A stretch of DNA of 64,000 nt, taken from Vibrio harveyi NBRC 15634 = ATCC 14126 = KCTC 12724 (GTDB lineage: Bacteria > Pseudomonadota > Gammaproteobacteria > Enterobacterales > Vibrionaceae). The stretch lies in NCBI RefSeq assembly GCF_001591145.1, contig NZ_BCUF01000028.1, forward strand, positions 1-64,000, in the 5' to 3' direction. Under the pieces are notes generated by a model. That model saw nothing but the letters and a program-made list of their open reading frames with translations, ran no database searches and was not told where the DNA came from. Position 1 is the first letter of the stretch. Each line of letters starts with the position of its first letter. This document shows, piece by piece, positions 18,606 to 27,982 of the stretch. Both the position numbers and the translations under genes were made by a program.

Positions 18606-19770
18606 GGTCATATCCTTTGACGTTGTCACGCTTCTTTGCGTTTTGTTGTTCTTTGCTTGATGGATCTTTGCAAAGCTGCTGGGTAATAGAGAAGTAACAA
18701 CGTTCCGCTGTATATAAGCGAGCAACGTGCAGTGCCTCTAACCCCATTGTCACTTTCAACCATGGCGATTCATTCAACAGAACAATTGCATTGTGCAGAG
18801 ATGCGGCGTCTTTTGGTGTGTACTTGATGCAGTTTTTCCCGTGAGTTAGTACACGATCCCAGTAACTGTCATCATGAGGAATCACGACACACATACCAGC
18901 GGCTAACGCCTCTAAAATCGATAACCCAAATGGTTCGTTGTTACTGGTAGAAACAAACACACCGCATTGCGCGCGAAGTTCATCCAGGTTCTCTGGTGAC
19001 TCATGCCATGAAATGTTTGATTGATTGAAATCTGGCTCAGAGCACTCGACGCCTTCGATGTTTGGTTTGATGTAGCAAATGGTTGCATTTAGGTGGCATG
19101 AGTCGTCCAGTTTCATCGCATCGAGCAATAAATCCACATTTTTCCATTTCAATAGACTTGCGGCCCAAAATACGCGATTAGAAATTGGGTTTGCTTGCTT
19201 TGGTGAGCGCTTTGAAGAAAGACCATTGACGAATGATGCAGTATTTAGAGTTGTCCAGTAGCGTTCAACGGCTGGCTTAGGCATTTTTAGGTAAGCCATA
19301 AGAGCATCAATCATAGAGGCGCGCGTGTTTGCGAGATAATGAATGGCAGCCGCTTTTACTAAGCAGTAGCCAGATGAGCGAGACACGCCCACAGGGCCAT
19401 GCACCATTTGTACGATAGGTTTGCGATTGAATAGATGAAGCAAGTACATGGGCATGTCGTTGTTTGGTGAAGACAAGCCCATAAACCAATCGAGTTTCGG
19501 TAGTTTGAGCGTCACCAGAATCAGTTGAACTAGATAAAAGCAGTTCATCAGCCAATAAGCGATACCATGATGAGACGTGATTGGAGAGCGCTTGATTTTC
19601 AATACCTGTACGCGAGGATTTGAGCTGAGTGTTGAAATCCAATGTTCTGGATTTGTCGTTGCGATATAGCTAATCACGTCACGTTGGTCACACTGTTTAA
19701 TCAACTCGGCGTTGGCAATTTTCGAACCGCCTTGCATTGTGATAGCGTCAAACATCAATACACGTTTCAT
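18598..19770 (-). CDS. sypJ: SypJ, GT-B glycosyltransferase
   Basis: A 390-aa family-4-like glycosyltransferase. N-terminal MFDAITMQGGSKIANAELI is followed by a C-terminal donor block SNNEPFGLSILEALAAGMCVVIP with the E-x7-E pattern. It lies in the sypIJKL run, 10 bp after sypI and overlapping sypK. It contributes one sugar transfer to the Syp repeat unit; specificity is unknown. Confidence 0.85.
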   Translation of the reverse strand: MKRVLMFDAITMQGGSKIANAELIKQCDQRDVISYIATTNPEHWISTLSSNPRVQVLKIKRSPITSHHGIAYWLMNCFYLVQLILVTLKLPKLDWFMGLSSPNNDMPMYLLHLFNRKPIVQMVHGPVGVSRSSGYCLVKAAAIHYLANTRASMIDALMAYLKMPKPAVERYWTTLNTASFVNGLSSKRSPKQANPISNRVFWAASLLKWKNVDLLLDAMKLDDSCHLNATICYIKPNIEGVECSEPDFNQSNISWHESPENLDELRAQCGVFVSTSNNEPFGLSILEALAAGMCVVIPHDDSYWDRVLTHGKNCIKYTPKDAASLHNAIVLLNESPWLKVTMGLEALHVARLYTAERCYFSITQQLCKDPSSKEQQNAKKRDNVKGYDHV

Positions 19771-19780
19771 GGTCAGCTCC

Positions 19781-20965
19781 TTAGTTGATGTTTAGCCAGC
19801 GCGAAATGGGTTTCATGCAGTGGGTGACGGGCATTGGTGTTGGTTCTCTCTGCAAGAGCTCATCGCGGTAAATGTCTTCAATCGCTTTGACTGAAGCAGA
19901 AACCGTCAGATGCTGATTCGCGTGTTGATGCGCATTCTCCGCTAACTTATTGCGTAGTGGCGCATCTTGAATCATCTGCTGAATTGCATTTAACAGACTC
20001 GCCATACCGTGATTGGCGAACAATAAGGCACTGTGGTTGTGCTCAAACAATTCCGGGATGCCACCTGTTTTTGGTGCGATGATTGGTAGCTTTGCTAGTG
20101 CCGCCTCACCAAGAACAAGACCAAACGCCTCTTCGTAAGCGCCACTGATGAAGGCATCTACGTTACCTTTCATCCAGTCTCCGGCGTTATGTTGTTCACC
20201 AACAAAATGCACACGATCCTCCACACCCAAATCTATGGCTAACTGCTTCAATGCGACACGTTCTTCACCATCACCAACAATCACCAAATGTGGATTATGT
20301 TGATGGTAGTTGTGCATACGCATAGCTTGGATTAAGCGGTCAAAGCCTTTGCGTTTAATGAGAGAACCAACCGAAATAAAGGTGAACGCTTGCTGGGGAA
20401 TACCCAGACGATCTTTAACATTGATGGGTGCATCGTGACTCTCCAATGACACACCGTTATGAACGACATGAAGGTGTTCTTCTGGGTAACCATCTTTGAG
20501 AATCTCGTGACCCACATCTTTACTCACGCAAATCAATTTTGGAGAAAGGTGCAGACCCAGTGAGAAGCGGTCACGCAAGGTGTAGTGGCAGTGTAGTTGC
20601 GTCACCAAAGGGATGTGGTTCATACGAGCGGCTAGGCACATCCATTGGCACGGACCACCACTGTTTACATGGACAAGGTCAATGTTGTGCTTTTCGATCA
20701 ATGCCGTGCCTTGTTTGATCAAATCGTTCCAACCGCTGATGTCCCAGCGAGGCGTGTTCCAACCTCCAACAAGGCTGAAGTTTGAATGTTCCGCTTCGAC
20801 GCCTAGAGATTGGCATTTCTCAATCAAAGGTTCGCAGTTTGACCAAACAATCGGTTGATACTGGTCGCGGTCAATGTTTGTGATGAGGTCAAGCAATACG
20901 ACTTCGCTACCGCGAATCCAGTTATCACCATAATGAACGTAAAGAATGCGTTTTGGAGTAGTCAT
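19781..20965 (-). CDS. sypI: SypI, GT-B glycosyltransferase
   Basis: A 394-aa family-4 glycosyltransferase: YVHYGDNWIRGSEVVLLD at the N-terminus (GS/E acceptor loop), VHNGVSLES, SVGSLIKRKGFDRLI, and YEEAFGLVLGEAALAKLPI in the donor domain. It is the first gene of the sypIJKL unit, preceded by a near-consensus sigma-54 promoter and a perfect palindrome. Confidence 0.87.
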   Translation of the reverse strand: MTTPKRILYVHYGDNWIRGSEVVLLDLITNIDRDQYQPIVWSNCEPLIEKCQSLGVEAEHSNFSLVGGWNTPRWDISGWNDLIKQGTALIEKHNIDLVHVNSGGPCQWMCLAARMNHIPLVTQLHCHYTLRDRFSLGLHLSPKLICVSKDVGHEILKDGYPEEHLHVVHNGVSLESHDAPINVKDRLGIPQQAFTFISVGSLIKRKGFDRLIQAMRMHNYHQHNPHLVIVGDGEERVALKQLAIDLGVEDRVHFVGEQHNAGDWMKGNVDAFISGAYEEAFGLVLGEAALAKLPIIAPKTGGIPELFEHNHSALLFANHGMASLLNAIQQMIQDAPLRNKLAENAHQHANQHLTVSASVKAIEDIYRDELLQREPTPMPVTHCMKPISRWLNIN

Positions 20966-21005
20966 CGTCGTTACCTCGGTTAGCCAATCTGTTTGAATTA
21001 GCTAT

Positions 21006-21021
21006 TGCAACCGAGATGCCA
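21006..21021 (-). promoter_or_regulatory. Sigma-54 promoter of sypI
   Basis: Minus strand TGGCAT-CTCGG-TTGCA, an almost exact -24/-12 match, 40 bp upstream of the sypI ATG. The upstream palindrome begins 71 bp behind it. Confidence 0.87.
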
Positions 21022-21092
21022 AAATATGCTATTAGTTTAACTATCTGTTTTTGAATGGAAAGTGATACATAGGTGAAAGCTTAGCGCGAAAC

Positions 21093-21107
21093 TTCTCAAT
21101 TTGAGAA
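21093..21107. promoter_or_regulatory. Perfect SypG-type enhancer site upstream of sypI
   Basis: TTCTCA-ATT-TGAGAA, both halves perfect. It lies just beyond the sypH stop and 71 bp from the sypI -24 element. Confidence 0.8.
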
Positions 21108-21117
21108 TGGATATGCA

Positions 21118-22194
21118 TCAAGTATGATTCTCAATTTGGTAGCGTTCAATCAGAATAGGAATGATGTTGCGGGAGGAATAGTGATCTTTGATGGTCTCAA
21201 TCGCTTTGTGACGCATTGGGTATTGTTCGCTATGGCTCATTCCCAACCAGTGATTAAGTTTGTCAGTTAGTGCGGGAATATCATAAGCGAGGAAGCCATT
21301 GTGACCATCTTCGATGAGGTCAGGAAGGCGACCAACGTCAAGGCTGATCACAACGATACCTCGGGCCATCGCTTCTAACGCCGCCATTGGCAAACCTTCA
21401 TAGCGTGATGAGATGACAAGAGCGCTGATATTGCACCAAACGGCATCCATGTCATTTTGATGACCGTGAAATATCACGTTGGCTGGTGCGTTTTCTATCA
21501 GTCTCGGCTTTTCTGGACCGTCACCATAAATAGAGAACTCAATATCAGGAATATGACGGGCAATATCAATGAAGCGGTCTGCACCTTTTTCATGACTGAG
21601 GCGACCCACAAACGCGATTTGTTTATAACGACAATGCTGATTGGCAATCGATACAAAGTTGTTCAATAGCTCTGATTGAGATGGAATCTTACTTTGAATG
21701 GTTTGGCTAACGGCGAAGCAATGATCAGAAAGGCAAGCTGAGTATCGATCAAGCCAATCATAAAGCCAGACTCTACCTTTCGGTGTTTCTCCTGCATGAA
21801 ATGTCGATATGAGGCGAGGGAAGGTTCGAGTAAATAACTTTGCGCTTCTGGCTAACAGTGCCGCTTTGTAACCATGGGTATGAATAACGCTGGGTTGATG
21901 CTCAGCCACTGCACCAGTAATTTGTTTTACTTGAATGGTTTTTGACCGTTCTGGCTTTGGGCATAGGTGCCACAAATAACTCACTGGTATTTGAACTTGG
22001 TTTAATTTGTCGATAAGTGTTGGTGGTGGATCGTATTCCACCACCAACACAACTCGTACGTTAACATGAAAGGATTGCAACCCAGTGGCGAGTTCGACTA
22101 CATGGCTTTCAATGCCACCGTAAATGCGGCTATCCAGCAGTATCCAAACTTCGCCAACGACAGGGATCTCAAGATTGTTCGAGATTAGCTTCAT
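21118..22194 (-). CDS. sypH: SypH, GT-B glycosyltransferase
   Basis: A 358-aa family-4-like glycosyltransferase: RIYGGIESHVVELATGLQ at the acceptor side, HTHGYKAALLA, FVGRLSHEKGADRFIDIA, and SSRYEGLPMAALEAMARGIVVIS at the donor side. Its start lies 26 nt inside the 3' end of sypG, so the two are co-transcribed and probably translationally coupled. Confidence 0.85.
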   Translation of the reverse strand: MKLISNNLEIPVVGEVWILLDSRIYGGIESHVVELATGLQSFHVNVRVVLVVEYDPPPTLIDKLNQVQIPVSYLWHLCPKPERSKTIQVKQITGAVAEHQPSVIHTHGYKAALLARSAKLFTRTFPRLISTFHAGETPKGRVWLYDWLDRYSACLSDHCFAVSQTIQSKIPSQSELLNNFVSIANQHCRYKQIAFVGRLSHEKGADRFIDIARHIPDIEFSIYGDGPEKPRLIENAPANVIFHGHQNDMDAVWCNISALVISSRYEGLPMAALEAMARGIVVISLDVGRLPDLIEDGHNGFLAYDIPALTDKLNHWLGMSHSEQYPMRHKAIETIKDHYSSRNIIPILIERYQIENHT

Positions 22195-23710
22195 CCGCTT
22201 CCCACGCTTGTTTTTTGCGGTAGACCGTAGATGGGCTCAGTTCCAACATCACCGCCGCGTTAAGCACGTTACCATCACAATAAGCTATCGCATTTTGAAT
22301 GGCTTCGCGTTCCACTTTCCACATAGGGCGGATCGTGCCATCGGCATTAAAGTATGGTGACGCTACTGGTGTGACAGAGGCTGAGGGCGCCAGACTACTC
22401 TCCTCAGTAGCAACTGGCATGCTTTCTCGCTCCGAAGCACTCAAGTTAACAGTGCCTGCAGGTGGATTCTCTAAAGGAGAAAAAGATGAATCATTATAGC
22501 GTGCATCATGTTCTATTGTTGCGCTACGCTCTTTCGCCGGTTTGCGAGTCAGTTGAGCGGGCAAATGTGCGAGCGAAACTTTGTCTTCATTATTCAATAC
22601 CACAATGTTACGAATGATGTTTTGCAGTTGGCGCACGTTGCCAGGCCAGTCGTAATGCTTAATCACATGTTGCGCTTCGCTGTCGATATTGTTGAACTTC
22701 TTCTTGTCCTGTTTGGCGTATGTGGTTAAGAAGTGTTTAGCCAGCGTGACAATGTCACTACCACGTTCACGAAGTGGGGGCATATCAATGGGGACAACGT
22801 GCACACGATAATATAAGTCTTCACGGAAACGACCTTCTTCCACTTCGGTTAATGGGTCTCGGTTGGTTGCGCAGATAATACGTACATCCACTTTCATTTC
22901 TCTAGTCGCACCAAGTGGTGTGTAGGTTCCGGTTTGTAGAAAACGCAGTAACTTTTTCTGCATTTCTAATTCCATCTCGCACAATTCGTCGAGGAACAGG
23001 GTACCGCCATGAGCAAGCGTTGCAGCACCTTTACGGTCTGTGGTTGCACCGGTAAATGCCCCTTTGACATGACCAAAGATTTCACTTTCCATTAGATCTC
23101 GGGGAATGGCACCGCAGTTGATGGCGATAAAGGGTTTGTCTCTGCGATCGCTCTGCTGATGAATAGCTTCAGCACACACTTCTTTACCTGTACCACTCTC
23201 ACCGACGATGAATACGCTAGCAGAGGTAGGAGCCACGGCGTCAATGGTTTTGTATACCGCTTGCATTGGAAGGCTAGAGCCAATGAAACCATGGTAGTTG
23301 TGACGATCGAAGGTTGATTGAATGTTCTCGACGAGATTTTCTAACTTCGCGCGTTTTAAATGTAAAGCAACGGAAGTTTTTAGGCGGTCTGCGTTGATGG
23401 GCTTCTCTAGAAAGTCTTCAGCACCTTTTTGGATTAGATTGACGGCAAGGTTAACACTGCCGTGTGCGGTTGCAATGATAACGGAAGTCGGGATCTCGTT
23501 TTCATTGATCCAATCCAATACGTCTTCGCCTGACATGTCAGGAAGCTTTAGATCGAGAATAATGAGCTGTGGTTTGCTGCGCTCAATAAATTGAATCGCC
23601 TCACGCCCCGTTTCTACATGGAAGATATCGTAAGGCTCATCCTTGACATACTGCTTATAAAGTATGGCTAGTGAAGTAGAGTCTTCTACCAGTAACACCC
23701 TTGGTCTCAT
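22169..23710 (-). CDS. sypG: SypG, sigma-54-dependent response regulator
   Basis: A 513-aa NtrC-family activator with all three modules. The receiver domain has Asp53 in IILDLKLPD; the AAA+ domain has Walker A GESGTGKE, GAFTGA loop, Walker B GGTLFLDE and WPGNVRQLQ; a Fis-type HTH closes the chain (GNVLNAAVMLELSPSTVYRKK). In V. fischeri SypG is the direct activator of the syp promoters and a master regulator of biofilm. In this window the cognate palindromes precede five syp units, including sypG. The ATG has AAAGGA upstream. The V. fischeri kinase SypF and regulator SypE are not encoded here; a lone HPt gene sits immediately upstream instead. Confidence 0.93.
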   Translation of the reverse strand: MRPRVLLVEDSTSLAILYKQYVKDEPYDIFHVETGREAIQFIERSKPQLIILDLKLPDMSGEDVLDWINENEIPTSVIIATAHGSVNLAVNLIQKGAEDFLEKPINADRLKTSVALHLKRAKLENLVENIQSTFDRHNYHGFIGSSLPMQAVYKTIDAVAPTSASVFIVGESGTGKEVCAEAIHQQSDRRDKPFIAINCGAIPRDLMESEIFGHVKGAFTGATTDRKGAATLAHGGTLFLDELCEMELEMQKKLLRFLQTGTYTPLGATREMKVDVRIICATNRDPLTEVEEGRFREDLYYRVHVVPIDMPPLRERGSDIVTLAKHFLTTYAKQDKKKFNNIDSEAQHVIKHYDWPGNVRQLQNIIRNIVVLNNEDKVSLAHLPAQLTRKPAKERSATIEHDARYNDSSFSPLENPPAGTVNLSASERESMPVATEESSLAPSASVTPVASPYFNADGTIRPMWKVEREAIQNAIAYCDGNVLNAAVMLELSPSTVYRKKQAWEADEANLEQS

Positions 23711-23823
23711 AATCCTTTCCCAACTTTCTTCAATTCGTTGTTTTAATGCGTTAAGTCGGCTTGAGGTTCATGCAGTAATGATGAATTTGTTTTTCTTACC
23801 TCAAGCTGATGGCTTCTTTTCGA

Positions 23824-23838
23824 TTCTCATTTTGAGAA
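23824..23838. promoter_or_regulatory. Perfect SypG-type palindrome upstream of sypG
   Basis: TTCTCA-TTT-TGAGAA, perfect, extended to 19 bp by flanking GA/TC. It lies 113 bp upstream of the sypG ATG. I could not find an acceptable -24/-12 element at 47-71 bp from it, so it may serve autoregulation (possibly repression) or a diverged promoter. Confidence 0.65.
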
Positions 23839-23923
23839 TCTTTATATTTAAGTATTAGCATATGCTGTGAGGATTGCAGAAAGTTCTATATTTTTTAGTC
23901 AATTAAATTACTTATTTTTACTT

Positions 23924-24307
23924 TCAGTCTTCGAAACCTTGTTCTTTTCTTTGGGTTAGCGCAATAAAAGACTGCTCTGCAAGCGCAGGTAATGACTGGC
24001 AAAGTTCAAATGCGCGTTTTATGTCGCCTTCGACACAGTGTTTTTCGATGGTACGAGCGTGACGCGATAGAGTCCGGTTTCCGAGGGCGAGTGCTGAGCT
24101 ACCAAGCGTGTGGACTTCAAACTCCATAATTTCTTTGTCTTGCTCATTAAGCGCTTGCTGGATTTTTTCGACCCGCTCGCGTGATTCCTCAATGTAGTGA
24201 TCGATTAACGTAGGCATGATTTCCGCACAGGTATCTTTGATCATTTGTTGAAGAATTAATTCGTCGACTAACTCTTGCGCCAACGTGGTGTCAGTTTGAG
24301 TATTCAT
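23924..24307 (-). CDS. Free-standing HPt phosphotransfer protein
   Basis: A 127-aa helical protein with the HPt active-site segment VHTLGSSALALGNRTLSRHA, in which the His corresponds to the phospho-accepting His of HxLxGSS-type domains. It lies 12 bp downstream of sypD and upstream of sypG, where V. fischeri carries sypE and sypF (SypF ends in an HPt domain). It probably relays phosphate from an unlinked hybrid kinase (RscS/LuxQ-like) to SypG. The frame could begin at GTG 24316, but GGGAG is spaced better for ATG 24307. Confidence 0.8.
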   Translation of the reverse strand: MNTQTDTTLAQELVDELILQQMIKDTCAEIMPTLIDHYIEESRERVEKIQQALNEQDKEIMEFEVHTLGSSALALGNRTLSRHARTIEKHCVEGDIKRAFELCQSLPALAEQSFIALTQRKEQGFED

Positions 24308-24319
24308 GGTGCGCACTCC

Positions 24320-25009
24320 CTATAGAGTAAATAATTCGCTGTTCTTTATTTGTTGAGATATTTTCGCTTTCAGCTTCTCTGGCAAAAAGCGCAGTTTCTT
24401 CACCTGACGAATCAGTTCGTCCTTTAAACCCGCGTTGTGCTTCATGTTGAGAACCGCACCTAAAAGGTTGGCATTACTTGCTTCTAACAGTGCTTTAGCT
24501 TGGTCTATTTGGCTTGTCGTTGTGGAGCCGTAACTGGCAACCAATACGCAAGTATCACAGACTCCTGCCACCACTTGAGCTGGGATATTACTGCGGTTCA
24601 TACTCAATAGTGGTGAGGTATCTATGACCACTCGGTCGTATTGCTCAAGCCAAGCCTCTATTGCTTTTGTCAGCATGGCTGGGTCTCGGTAGGTGAGTTG
24701 GGTGCTTGCCATAGAAGGTACAGGCAGACCAACAAGTGTTTGATGGTCTTCTTCACGAGCGATAAGTTGTCCGACACCCTCGGTCTCTTCATCAAATGCG
24801 TGCACAGTACGATAGGCTGGCTTAAACAGATTCAAATCGACATAAAGTGTTTTATGACCCGCTAAAATCAAACGTTCTGCCAATGCAGATGCGACCGACG
24901 TTACCCCGTCTTCAGATTGGCATGCAACTACACCGATAGATTTGTAGCCCTTGAGTTCACTTTGAAGGTAGATTTGCTCAATCTCAGCATGTGTTGCAGG
25001 AATAGTCAT
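24320..25009 (-). CDS. sypD: SypD, Wzc/CpsD-like ATPase with degenerate nucleotide motifs
   Basis: A 229-aa protein of the polysaccharide co-polymerase ATPase (BY-kinase) fold. The P-loop region reads CQSEDGVTSVASALA, with Val in place of the usual Lys (GKT/S becomes GVT). The Walker A' region is VDLNLFKP instead of VDxDxRxP, and Walker B is VIDTSPLL. There is no C-terminal tyrosine cluster. It is therefore doubtful as an active tyrosine kinase and may be a structural partner of the Wzz-type SypO. Its ATG overlaps the sypC stop (TAATG). Confidence 0.83.
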   Translation of the reverse strand: MTIPATHAEIEQIYLQSELKGYKSIGVVACQSEDGVTSVASALAERLILAGHKTLYVDLNLFKPAYRTVHAFDEETEGVGQLIAREEDHQTLVGLPVPSMASTQLTYRDPAMLTKAIEAWLEQYDRVVIDTSPLLSMNRSNIPAQVVAGVCDTCVLVASYGSTTTSQIDQAKALLEASNANLLGAVLNMKHNAGLKDELIRQVKKLRFLPEKLKAKISQQIKNSELFTL

Positions 25010-27108
25010 TACAGCGCTCCTATTAACACTATGGTGGTGGTGATTTGTAGCAAGTCACGCAAGCCAGCACGGGCTTTTTCAGCAAAGCTTTCGTCTTTAT
25101 GCGGAACGTAAATCGTGTCACCCGCACGAATTACAGGCAGGTCGTAAATATTGGCGGTTTTGCTGAATTCAACCAAGTTAAACACGCGTGCCTGACCTTG
25201 GCAGCAAGACATGTTCACCACACTGATCTTCTCAACGTAAGCGCTGTCACTTGGTCCACCAGCTTCAGCAAGCAGATCGAGAATGGTCATGTTGTCATTG
25301 AAGACATAACGACCTGGTGCGTGTACTTCACCCAGTACGCGAACTGTGGACTCTTTAGAGCGATCTAGCCAGTTCTTGTCTTTTTCTGGAATGTAGATGG
25401 TATCGCCGGGGCGCACATCTGGCAGAATCGACTCATCACCAGTTTCAAAGTAAAGCGACAGGTTGAGTTTGCTTACTTTGGCATAACCCAAACCACGATG
25501 TGTCACTCGGATGTTGTGAATATCGGCGTCTTTGGTTGGACCATCGGCCGCAGAAAGAATATCTAAGAAATGCATTTCAGTCGTAAAGCGGTAACGACCC
25601 GGAGCGTTGATCTGACCAAACACGTAAATCGACGCATCAGAGCTTTGACTTACCCACTGTGATTTGTTGTCTGATGGATCGTCTGGTAATGCATGCACAC
25701 GAACTACTGTGCCCGCGGATACACTTGGTAGCTTAGAATGTGGCGATCCTTGTAGAATGTATTTATCCAAATCAAACTTGGTCACTTTACCGTTGTTAGA
25801 GATTTCAATCTTGCTGGTGTCCGCACGGCGAGTAGGGCCGCCCACATGGGCAATCAAATCGATTAAGTCCATTTCGTCTGACCATTCGATACGACCAGGA
25901 CGAACCACTTCGCCCATCACGGCGACTGCGCGACTTGGTGCTACTTTCAACCATGATTTTTCATTCATGTCCGTTTTCTCAGGGACGAAGATGGCATCAC
26001 CCGGACCCACTGCGGGCACTCTCTGATTCGACAACCCTTCGGTATGAGCTGTTAAATCGAAATTGATTACGCCGCCATCGGCTTTGATGACGCGGATTTG
26101 GCGAGATTCAGCAAAACGCGTTGGACCACCTGCGTTAGCAAGGATGTCCATGAAACTCGCGCCTTTTTTGCCTTCGTAGGCACCAGGATGAGCTACTTCA
26201 CCCATTACATAAACCACGTTCGCACCGGCTTTGATCTCTTCTTCCTGTTTTGGCACAAAGATGGTTGCTCCCGGTAGGATCTCCGGCAACAAGCTTTGGT
26301 CACCTGTATCTAGGTAGCGCTTAAGGTTAAACATAATAGGCGTGTTGTTGGTGATAACACGGATTTGCTCAACACTGGCATAACGAGTCACGCCGCCGGC
26401 GCGCATGACCACATCAACAAGGGTCGTGTTAGGTTTGTAGGTAAATGAGCCCGGTGCGTTTACTTCACCGAAGACTTTAATCGCACGAGCAGAATCAGCG
26501 CTGTCACCTGAGTTTGCCAGTTTCGCAGCATCGAATTCTTGTTCGATATTACCAACCAAAGGTGAGGCAGGGACGAAGAGCACGTCCAATGATTCTAGGG
26601 CTGGTAGTTTTGAATCGTCCCCCGTGTCGAGAAAGCGTTTGTAGTCGAACTCAATGCTCTTGTTACCACGTTTTACGATGATTTTATCAAGTTGAGCACC
26701 GGCACGTAGACCGCCAGCTTCATAGAGGAACATCTGAATATTTGAGCCCGATGGAAGCGTGTATTCGCCCGGCTTAACCACGTAGCCTTGTACTGAAATT
26801 AGAAGCTGTTGCTGTTTGATGAACACGCGTGCGTTGCTTACATCGCGGAATACAGTTTTAAGGTTGTCGGTGATGACGTTCTGAAGTTGAGTCTCGTTGT
26901 AACCCGCAACAAAAACGGGACCGATTTCTGGCAGATTAATGCGGCCACGTTTATCTACTTGAAAGCCTTTGTTCAGCGATGCTTCGCCTGGAAGGTTAAT
27001 TTGCACCAAGTCACCGACTTTAACCACATCATCTTCCGCTGCCCACGTTGTATTAAAGGTGATCAAACACAACATTAGTAGGGTGGTGATGGCTTTGAGG
27101 ATCCTCAT
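25009..27108 (-). CDS. sypC: SypC, outer-membrane polysaccharide export protein with repeated SLBB domains
   Basis: A 699-aa Wza-family protein: signal peptide (MRILKAITTLLMLCLITF, cleavage after WA), a poly_export domain (VKVGDLVQINLPGEASLNKG), then six SLBB-type repeats recognisable by V-x-G-[EQ]-V-x-x-PG and a following AGG/GG. It is nearly twice the length of E. coli Wza (379 aa) because of the extra SLBB copies, as in other long exporters. There is no lipobox. It should form or gate the outer-membrane exit for the Syp polysaccharide with SypB and SypO. It overlaps sypB by 4 nt. Confidence 0.9.
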   Translation of the reverse strand: MRILKAITTLLMLCLITFNTTWAAEDDVVKVGDLVQINLPGEASLNKGFQVDKRGRINLPEIGPVFVAGYNETQLQNVITDNLKTVFRDVSNARVFIKQQQLLISVQGYVVKPGEYTLPSGSNIQMFLYEAGGLRAGAQLDKIIVKRGNKSIEFDYKRFLDTGDDSKLPALESLDVLFVPASPLVGNIEQEFDAAKLANSGDSADSARAIKVFGEVNAPGSFTYKPNTTLVDVVMRAGGVTRYASVEQIRVITNNTPIMFNLKRYLDTGDQSLLPEILPGATIFVPKQEEEIKAGANVVYVMGEVAHPGAYEGKKGASFMDILANAGGPTRFAESRQIRVIKADGGVINFDLTAHTEGLSNQRVPAVGPGDAIFVPEKTDMNEKSWLKVAPSRAVAVMGEVVRPGRIEWSDEMDLIDLIAHVGGPTRRADTSKIEISNNGKVTKFDLDKYILQGSPHSKLPSVSAGTVVRVHALPDDPSDNKSQWVSQSSDASIYVFGQINAPGRYRFTTEMHFLDILSAADGPTKDADIHNIRVTHRGLGYAKVSKLNLSLYFETGDESILPDVRPGDTIYIPEKDKNWLDRSKESTVRVLGEVHAPGRYVFNDNMTILDLLAEAGGPSDSAYVEKISVVNMSCCQGQARVFNLVEFSKTANIYDLPVIRAGDTIYVPHKDESFAEKARAGLRDLLQITTTIVLIGAL

Positions 27109-27953
27109 AGTGTGCCTCCCATCTCTGCGCTTGTGTCAGATTTAGCGTTTAGAACTTCAATACTCACGCGACGATTCGTCAAACGAACTGCAGGAGTTTG
27201 TCCTTCGTAAAGGGGGAGTGTTTCTCCCACAGATTTGGTTTGCACACGATCTGAGGTGATTCCGAAGACGTTGAGGTAGCGTTTCACTTGCTCTGCTCGG
27301 GCTTGTGCCAACTTTTGGTTGTATTCTGGTGTGCCTGTTGCGTCTGCGTGTCCGGTTACAACCAATGACAAAGAAGGGTGATCGCGGAGAATATACGCCG
27401 CTTCAGCAAGATGCCCCATGTATTTAGGGTTGATTTCCGCGGAGTCTACAGCAAATTGATTGTCTACGTTCAGTAAGTCATAGATGTCAGCAACGATATT
27501 GAGATCACTACGTAGCGCTTCGATATCTTGTGGCGGTTTACACGTGGTTTGTGACAGAACGTAATCGAGTTGTTGCTCAAGCTGATTTAGGCGACGGCGT
27601 TGAATCACGATGTCATTGGCGGCATCAAGAAGCAATCCTCCTTCCAATTCACGTGCGATGCGGTTTTGTTTTTCAAGCGCCTGTACCACGGCTGCAGGAA
27701 AACACCAGCGCGCGCCCTCCTGGATTAACGCGTCCAAATGCAGCTTGGTTAGTTGCCAATCAAAACGTAAACCGTGCTCAGGTCCAAGAGGCTCGTCTGG
27801 CATTATTGGTGAAAACTGATAATTCTCGATAGAAATATCTTGGTAGCTTTCCGCCATGCCACCCTGACCGTGATCGGGGTAGTTGAACGTCGAGCAACCA
27901 AACATGCCGACAACGAGACCGCACAACACGCTTTGTCGTATAAGTTTCACCAT
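27105..27953 (-). CDS. sypB: SypB, OmpA-like lipoprotein
   Basis: A 282-aa outer-membrane lipoprotein with lipobox GMFGC (Cys about residue 20) and a C-terminal OmpA/peptidoglycan-binding domain (LVVTGHADATGTPEYNQKLAQARAE, RLTNRRVSIEV; about residues 165-270). It probably anchors the export machinery to peptidoglycan. The ATG follows a strong GGAGG. Gene order matches sypB. Confidence 0.87.
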   Translation of the reverse strand: MVKLIRQSVLCGLVVGMFGCSTFNYPDHGQGGMAESYQDISIENYQFSPIMPDEPLGPEHGLRFDWQLTKLHLDALIQEGARWCFPAAVVQALEKQNRIARELEGGLLLDAANDIVIQRRRLNQLEQQLDYVLSQTTCKPPQDIEALRSDLNIVADIYDLLNVDNQFAVDSAEINPKYMGHLAEAAYILRDHPSLSLVVTGHADATGTPEYNQKLAQARAEQVKRYLNVFGITSDRVQTKSVGETLPLYEGQTPAVRLTNRRVSIEVLNAKSDTSAEMGGTL

Positions 27954-27982
27954 GCCAACCTCCGTATTAACCGGTATTTTTA

